Positions 7,829 through 10,695 of a stretch of 10,695 bases of DNA are shown piece by piece. Location of the stretch: contig CAKTZK010000052.1 of the NCBI GenBank assembly GCA_934635515.1, forward strand, positions 1 to 10,695, written 5' to 3'. Positions within the stretch are counted from its first letter, which is position 1, and every line of letters begins with the position of its first letter. Below the pieces are notes generated by a model. The model did no database searches, was not told the origin of the DNA, and saw nothing but the letters and a program-made list of their open reading frames with translations. The translations under genes were made by a program, and so were the position numbers. This DNA is from an uncultured Oscillospiraceae bacterium (lineage in GTDB: Bacteria; Bacillota_A; Clostridia; Oscillospirales; Oscillospiraceae).

Positions 7829-7889
7829 AAAAAAGATAGGTAATGAAGTTGGTCCCCTAAAGGGCACTCCATCCCCTACCTTTTTATTG
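7829..7889 (-). terminator. Strong minus-strand hairpin with terminal U-run, possible leader attenuator of the kinase block
   Basis: The arms at 7866-7885 and 7830-7849 form a 20-position stem in minus-strand RNA: 16 Watson-Crick pairs, 3 G-U pairs and one mismatch, closing on a 16-base loop and ending in a run of U (7834-7829). In plus-strand RNA the three wobble positions become A-C mismatches, so the structure is tuned to the minus strand. It lies 68 bases upstream of the kinase 3 start and about 180 bases after the LysR stop. It may terminate read-through from LysR, or act as an attenuator if the block's promoter is upstream of it. No riboswitch class was recognised. Confidence 0.55.
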
Positions 7890-7890
7890 T

Positions 7891-8034
7891 TTATAATATC
7901 ACAAATTTCCAGATATGATATCGTTTATTATTATATGCTATCCACAAAAAAAGCTATTGCAATATTTTACAAATTTTTAATATTTTTCTGTATTGATTCA
8001 ACATCTCCGCTATAACGCAGCCATTCAGCGCGTT
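7891..8034. other. AT-rich intergenic stretch
   Basis: This part of the 307-base gap between LysR and kinase 3 is much richer in A and T than the surrounding genes. I see no coding potential or tRNA-like fold. It contains the weak -10 candidate and a 6-bp inverted repeat (TAACGC 8013-8018, GCGTTA 8030-8035). A 10-base direct repeat TTGGTCCCCT at 7849-7858 and 8046-8055 brackets the stretch. Confidence 0.5.
7930..7935 (-). promoter_or_regulatory. Possible -10 element for the kinase block
   Basis: TATAAT on the minus strand (AGCATATAATAATAAAC context) in the AT-rich gap between LysR and kinase 3. No convincing -35 lies at 17 bases; TTGCAA is 21 bases upstream. If used, the transcript would carry a leader of about 160 bases containing the hairpin at 7829-7889. 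AT-rich DNA gives such matches often, so confidence is low. Confidence 0.25.
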
Positions 8035-8067
8035 AAAAAAGCCTTTTGGTCCCCTGCCGGGCAGGAC
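8035..8067 (-). terminator. Probable LysR gene terminator
   Basis: Immediately after the LysR stop the minus strand reads a GC-rich hairpin (GTCCTGC pairing with GCAGGGGAC, one bulged base, 3-base loop; 8049-8067), and then AAAAGGCTTTTTT with the T-run at 8035-8040. The gap between the hairpin and the T-run is longer than in a textbook terminator, but the short A/T stem in between may extend it. Confidence 0.4.
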
Positions 8068-8068
8068 G

Positions 8069-8968
8069 CTACCGGGTCAGAGCGGCGGTAAGAGCCCGGT
8101 CCAGCTCCGCCAAAAAGCCCTGGAGCTGCGGCGTGACCACCTTGCCCTGGTGCAGCACCATCTGGACGGACTGGGTCAGATCCCACTCGGCGACGGGCAG
8201 ACGACACAGGCGGCCGGCCTCCACATCGGCCCGGACGGTGTACCAGGGCAGCAGAGAAATATACTCCCCCTCCAGCAGCAGCTCCCGGGCGGCCTCAGCA
8301 CTGGGCAGGCGCAGAAACGGCTCGCACTCCACATGGCGCCGGGCCAGAAAGCTCTCAAAGTGGCCGTTGTAGGGGGCATTCTTTTCCATCATGACCAGCT
8401 GGCTGCCGGACAGCTGCCGGGCCTCCACCTTTCGGCAGCACGCCAGCGGGTGCGCGGGGTTTGCCACCAGCACGATGGGCACCTCCGTCTGCTGCCATAT
8501 ATTCCACTGGCCGGGGGTAAGGGGATCTCCGATGACGCACATGGCATCAATAGACCCCTGCTGCAGCAGGTGGGTCAGGTTCACGGTGGTATCCACCAGC
8601 AGCTCCACCCGCACCCGGGGGAAGCGGGCATGATAGGCCGGCAGCAGCGGCTTCATCAGCAGCTCAAACAGGGAGTCTGTGATGCCGATGCGCAGAGAGC
8701 CGCCCAGGGCGGTATCGTCCTTGCCGAAATTCTCCACCGCTGCCACCGCCGCCACGGCGCTGCGGGCATAGGGCACCAGGGAGCGGCCAAAGTCCGTGAG
8801 GTATACGTTTTTGCCGATGCGGTCAAAGAGGCGCTGGCCCAGCTCCTGCTCCAGCTGGCGGATCTGCACGCTCACCGCAGACTGGGAATAGCCCAGCTCC
8901 GCCGCAGCTTTGGTGATGTTCTGCAGGGACGCCGCCAGCAAAAAGGTGTTCAGATTTCGTATCTCCAT
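8069..8968 (-). CDS. LysR-type transcriptional regulator
   Basis: A 299-residue DNA-binding regulator, the usual LysR length. The N-terminal winged helix-turn-helix (about 1-60) has the family pattern: NTFLLAASLQNITKAAAELGYSQSAVSVQIRQLEQELGQ is split across the recognition region, with LFDRIGKNVYLTDFG after it. The C-terminal two-lobed effector domain (about 88-295) contains LRIGITDSLFELL, LLQQGSIDAM, VPIVLVANPAHPLA and GEYISLLPWYTV. The start at ATG 8966-8968 is preferred over a GTG three codons upstream because AGGAGGTG contains that GTG and is correctly spaced 8 bases from the ATG. It is divergent from the PLP enzyme across a 179-base region, so it probably regulates that gene and itself. 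The effector is unknown; a thiol, cysteine or methionine-related metabolite is plausible from context only. Confidence 0.93.
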   Translation of the reverse strand: MEIRNLNTFLLAASLQNITKAAAELGYSQSAVSVQIRQLEQELGQRLFDRIGKNVYLTDFGRSLVPYARSAVAAVAAVENFGKDDTALGGSLRIGITDSLFELLMKPLLPAYHARFPRVRVELLVDTTVNLTHLLQQGSIDAMCVIGDPLTPGQWNIWQQTEVPIVLVANPAHPLACCRKVEARQLSGSQLVMMEKNAPYNGHFESFLARRHVECEPFLRLPSAEAARELLLEGEYISLLPWYTVRADVEAGRLCRLPVAEWDLTQSVQMVLHQGKVVTPQLQGFLAELDRALTAALTR

Positions 8969-9000
8969 AAGGCGCACCTCCTTCCCTTTCAGAGTATCAT

Positions 9001-9015
9001 ATTTTGTGGAAAAAT
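9001..9015. promoter_or_regulatory. Candidate LysR binding site in the divergent intergenic region
   Basis: ATTTTGTGGAAAAAT is a dyad of ATTTT and AAAAT around 5 bases and fits the T-N11-A pattern (T at 9002, A at 9014) used by LysR-type regulators. It lies about 40 bases upstream of the plus-strand -35 and within the expected promoter region of the LysR gene. The motif is loose and this DNA is AT-rich, so it is only a candidate. Confidence 0.3.
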
Positions 9016-9054
9016 CAATGAATTTCTTTAATAAATATCATAAAAACTATTCGT

Positions 9055-9083
9055 TTTACAAATCCTGCTGCCCGGGCTACAAT
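9055..9083 (+). promoter_or_regulatory. Sigma-A type promoter of the PLP enzyme gene
   Basis: TTTACA (9055-9060), a spacer of exactly 17 bases, and TACAAT (9078-9083), a close match to the vegetative consensus. It predicts a transcript start near 9090 and a leader of about 58 bases. The leader contains a small GC hairpin GGCGC-CCG-GCGCC (9102-9114) before the AGAGGAG ribosome site (9132-9138). Confidence 0.65.
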
Positions 9084-9147
9084 GAGCCTGTAAAAAATCA
9101 AGGCGCCCGGCGCCGTACTATAACAAATACGAGAGGAGCACATTCTC

Positions 9148-10527
9148 ATGGAAGGAAAACTGCACATCAATACCACCGCCGTGCATGGCGGCGCGCGGAA
9201 GGACGATACCTTCGGCGCCATCAATGAGCCCATCTATATGACCTCCAACTACCGCATCCCCACCGACGGCACGCCCGTGGACTGGAGCGGCATCCACAGC
9301 AACATTTACCAGCGCAACCGCAACCCCAACCAGACGGTGCTGCAGGACAAGCTGTGCGCCCTGACCGGCGCAGAGGACGGCGCGGTGTTCGCCAGCGGCG
9401 TGGCTGCCCTGGCCGCCGTATTCACCACCACCCTGAACTCCGGCGACCACGCCATCGTGTCCGAGGTGTGCTACAGCGCCACAAACCTGCTGTTCCGGGA
9501 GTACCTGCCCAAGAAGTACGGCGTGGAGGTGACGCTGCTGGACACCACCGACACTGAGGCCGTTCGGGCCGCTGTGCGCCCCAACACCAAGCTCATCCAC
9601 GTGGAGACTCCGGGCAACCCCACCACCGGCATCAGCGACATTGACGCCATTGCGGAGATCGCCCACAAGGCCGGGGCGCTGCTGAGCGTAGACGCCACCT
9701 TCGCCGGCCCCGTGTGCATCCGTCCCCTGTCTCACGGGGCAGACCTGGAGATCCACAGCATGACCAAGTACATCAACGGCCACGGCGATTCCCTGGGCGG
9801 CTGCGTTCTGGGCCGCACGGAGCTGATTGACCAGATTAAGGAGCTGGCCATGGTGAACTACGGCGGCATCCTCAGCCCCTTCAATGCCTGGCTGGTGGCC
9901 CGGGGCCTTACCACCGCTCCCCTGCGGATGAAGCAGCACAGCGCCGTGGCTCTGGCCGTGGCAGAGTTCCTGGAGAGCTGCCCGGCTACCCGGTTTGTGT
10001 GGTATCCCGGCCTGAAGAGCCATCCCCAGCATGACCGGGCGGAGAAGCTGATGCACGGCCAGTACTCCGGCATGATCTCCTTCGACCTGAAGGGCGACGA
10101 GAAGCAGCACGAGAAGTTCCTGGATGCTCTGCACCTGGTGACCCATGCGGTCTCCCTGGGCGATGTGGAGAGCCTGATCGTCTACTACGATAAGAACAGC
10201 GACAAGCTGCCCCACTATCCGGCCATCTATCAGGAGGGCTTCTTCCGCTTCAGCATCGGCCTGGAGGATGCCGAGGACATCATCGCCGACCTGACCCAGG
10301 CCATGCAGGCCGCCCAGGTCCTGCCGATCGCCGAGGAGGTCGGCTTCGACATGGACAAGCTGAACCCGCACGGCGGCGCGATCGCGCTCGGCCACCCCAT
10401 AGGGGCATCCGGTGCGCGCGTGCTCGTCACCCTGCTGCACGAGATGCGGCGGCGCGAGGCCCGCAAGGCGCTGGCGACGCTGTGTATCGGCGGGGGAATG
10501 GGCATCGCCATGGCCGTCGAGCGATAG
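9148..10527 (+). CDS. PLP-dependent Cys/Met-metabolism enzyme fused in frame to a thiolase C-terminus (probable chimera)
   Basis: Residues 1 to about 388 are a fold-type I PLP enzyme of the cystathionine gamma-synthase / methionine gamma-lyase family. Visible are the phosphate-binding Y54-x-R56 (IYQRNRNPN), FASGVAAL, stacking Y109 (VCYSATN), TPGNPTTG, D182 (VDATFAGP), the PLP lysine K207 in HSMTKYINGHGD, and substrate-carboxylate Arg R368 (FFRFSIGLED). The Cys typical of methionine gamma-lyase after that Tyr is Ala here, so the exact reaction is not assigned. The enzyme reaches its natural end at DLTQAMQAA. Without any frame break, residues 388-459 then become a thiolase C-terminus: NPHGGAIALGHPIGASGAR (catalytic His H416) and CIGGGMGIAMAVER (catalytic Cys C446). 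The thiolase nucleophile domain and most of its core are missing, so this tail cannot be a working thiolase. Codon choice shifts at the join toward GCG, CTC and CCG. ATG 9148-9150 has AGAGGAG upstream. Confidence 0.85.
   Translation: MEGKLHINTTAVHGGARKDDTFGAINEPIYMTSNYRIPTDGTPVDWSGIHSNIYQRNRNPNQTVLQDKLCALTGAEDGAVFASGVAALAAVFTTTLNSGDHAIVSEVCYSATNLLFREYLPKKYGVEVTLLDTTDTEAVRAAVRPNTKLIHVETPGNPTTGISDIDAIAEIAHKAGALLSVDATFAGPVCIRPLSHGADLEIHSMTKYINGHGDSLGGCVLGRTELIDQIKELAMVNYGGILSPFNAWLVARGLTTAPLRMKQHSAVALAVAEFLESCPATRFVWYPGLKSHPQHDRAEKLMHGQYSGMISFDLKGDEKQHEKFLDALHLVTHAVSLGDVESLIVYYDKNSDKLPHYPAIYQEGFFRFSIGLEDAEDIIADLTQAMQAAQVLPIAEEVGFDMDKLNPHGGAIALGHPIGASGARVLVTLLHEMRRREARKALATLCIGGGMGIAMAVER
10303..10320. 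other. Junction between the Firmicute-like and foreign high-GC sequence
   Basis: The PLP enzyme coding sequence ends naturally around ATGCAGGCCGCC, and typical thiolases have NEAF-AAQVL just here (GCC GCC CAG GTC). The shared stretch GCCGCCCAG (10309-10317) could belong to either parent, so the switch point is at a short identical sequence. To its right the codon usage and gene family differ from everything to the left. Confidence 0.75.
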
Positions 10528-10653
10528 CGGCCGGACGGTGGTGGCAGGCCAGAAATGCAGGCGGTCCACCCTTCGCGACCATAGGCGTCCAGAACGGGCC
10601 TTGATCGACAGTCCCGCGATCGAGCTGCACGACAGGTGAGCCCCCTGGGGGCC

Positions 10654-10695
10654 CTACCTCTCGGTCGCCACCTCCGGCATCAGCCGGTTGATGAC
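10654..10695 (-). CDS. C-terminal fragment of an unidentified gene, cut by the window edge
   Basis: Reading in from the right edge on the minus strand gives 13 codons (VINRLMPEVATER) and a TAG stop at 10654-10656, convergent with the thiolase tail and 126 bases from its stop. The fragment is far too short to identify or to be certain it is coding. A CCCCCTGGGGG run at 10641-10651 lies just after its stop and may be part of a shared terminator. From 10528 to 10653 I see nothing else that I can support. Confidence 0.25.
   Translation of the reverse strand, partial: VINRLMPEVATER

Noticed and set aside
7829..7889. The hairpin region as a fluoride-type or other known riboswitch (GGGGAUGGAG resembles part of one)
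   Set aside because: Only a short string is similar. The pseudoknot partners and downstream conserved segments of that class are not present, and a simple long stem explains the sequence better.
9118..10569. A 483-codon open frame on the minus strand opposite the PLP enzyme
   Set aside because: The plus-strand frame has PLP-lysine and other conserved motifs, a promoter and a ribosome site. The opposite frame has none and is Gly/His/Val-rich shadow sequence that even crosses the chimeric join.
1..10695. CRISPR arrays, tRNA or rRNA genes, insertion sequences, phage genes
   Set aside because: I found no regularly spaced repeats, cloverleaf-like or rRNA-like sequence, transposase motifs or integrase genes on either strand.

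Overview
The window looks like the chromosome of a GC-rich gut-type anaerobic Firmicute (Clostridia, probably an Oscillospiraceae- or Lachnospiraceae-like organism). This rests on rubrerythrin, on AGGAGG-type ribosome sites, and on a style of multi-kinase locus (periplasmic solute-binding sensor domains fused to hybrid histidine kinases) that I associate with those families. No sequence search was possible. The last ~390 bases do not match this genome: from about 10309 the codon choice and protein family change abruptly to the C-terminus of a thiolase from a high-GC, proteobacterial- or actinobacterial-like source.

Layout. 1-523 (minus): rubrerythrin, 3' end cut by the window edge, with its own promoter and a perfect 11-bp dyad upstream (579-610). 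613-7761 (minus): one co-directional block with 13-71 base gaps, read in the order 7761 to 613. It holds hybrid sensor kinase 3 (broken), a stand-alone HPt phosphotransfer protein, a stand-alone receiver, hybrid sensor kinase 2 (frameshifted), a solute-binding lipoprotein, and hybrid sensor kinase 1 (broken). 7762-8068: AT-rich intergenic with a strong minus-strand hairpin and a likely terminator after the next gene. 8069-8968 (minus): LysR-type regulator. 9148-10527 (plus): divergent PLP-dependent Cys/Met-metabolism enzyme, complete to its natural C-terminus and then fused in frame to ~70 residues of thiolase. 10654-10695 (minus): last 13 codons of an unidentified gene belonging to the foreign segment.

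How it fits together. The kinase block encodes the pieces of a His-Asp-His-Asp phosphorelay: periplasmic ligand sensing (two SBP_bac_3-type kinases and one Cache-like kinase, plus a solute-binding lipoprotein with no transporter genes beside it), an HPt shuttle and a receiver. No DNA-binding or enzymatic output domain is present in the window. The LysR gene and the PLP enzyme form a classic divergent regulator-target pair.

Main caution. All three kinase genes are damaged, and most of the damage is domain-internal deletion: the transmembrane/HisKA region is missing from two of them, halves of receiver domains are missing, and several joins occur where the two joined segments would resemble each other. 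Together with the PLP-thiolase fusion, which has a short plausible shared sequence at its join, this suggests one mechanism, either assembly or amplification chimerism or extensive recombination between paralogous modules. I favour an artefact for the thiolase fusion, and treat the kinase deletions as unresolved until reads are mapped across the joins.
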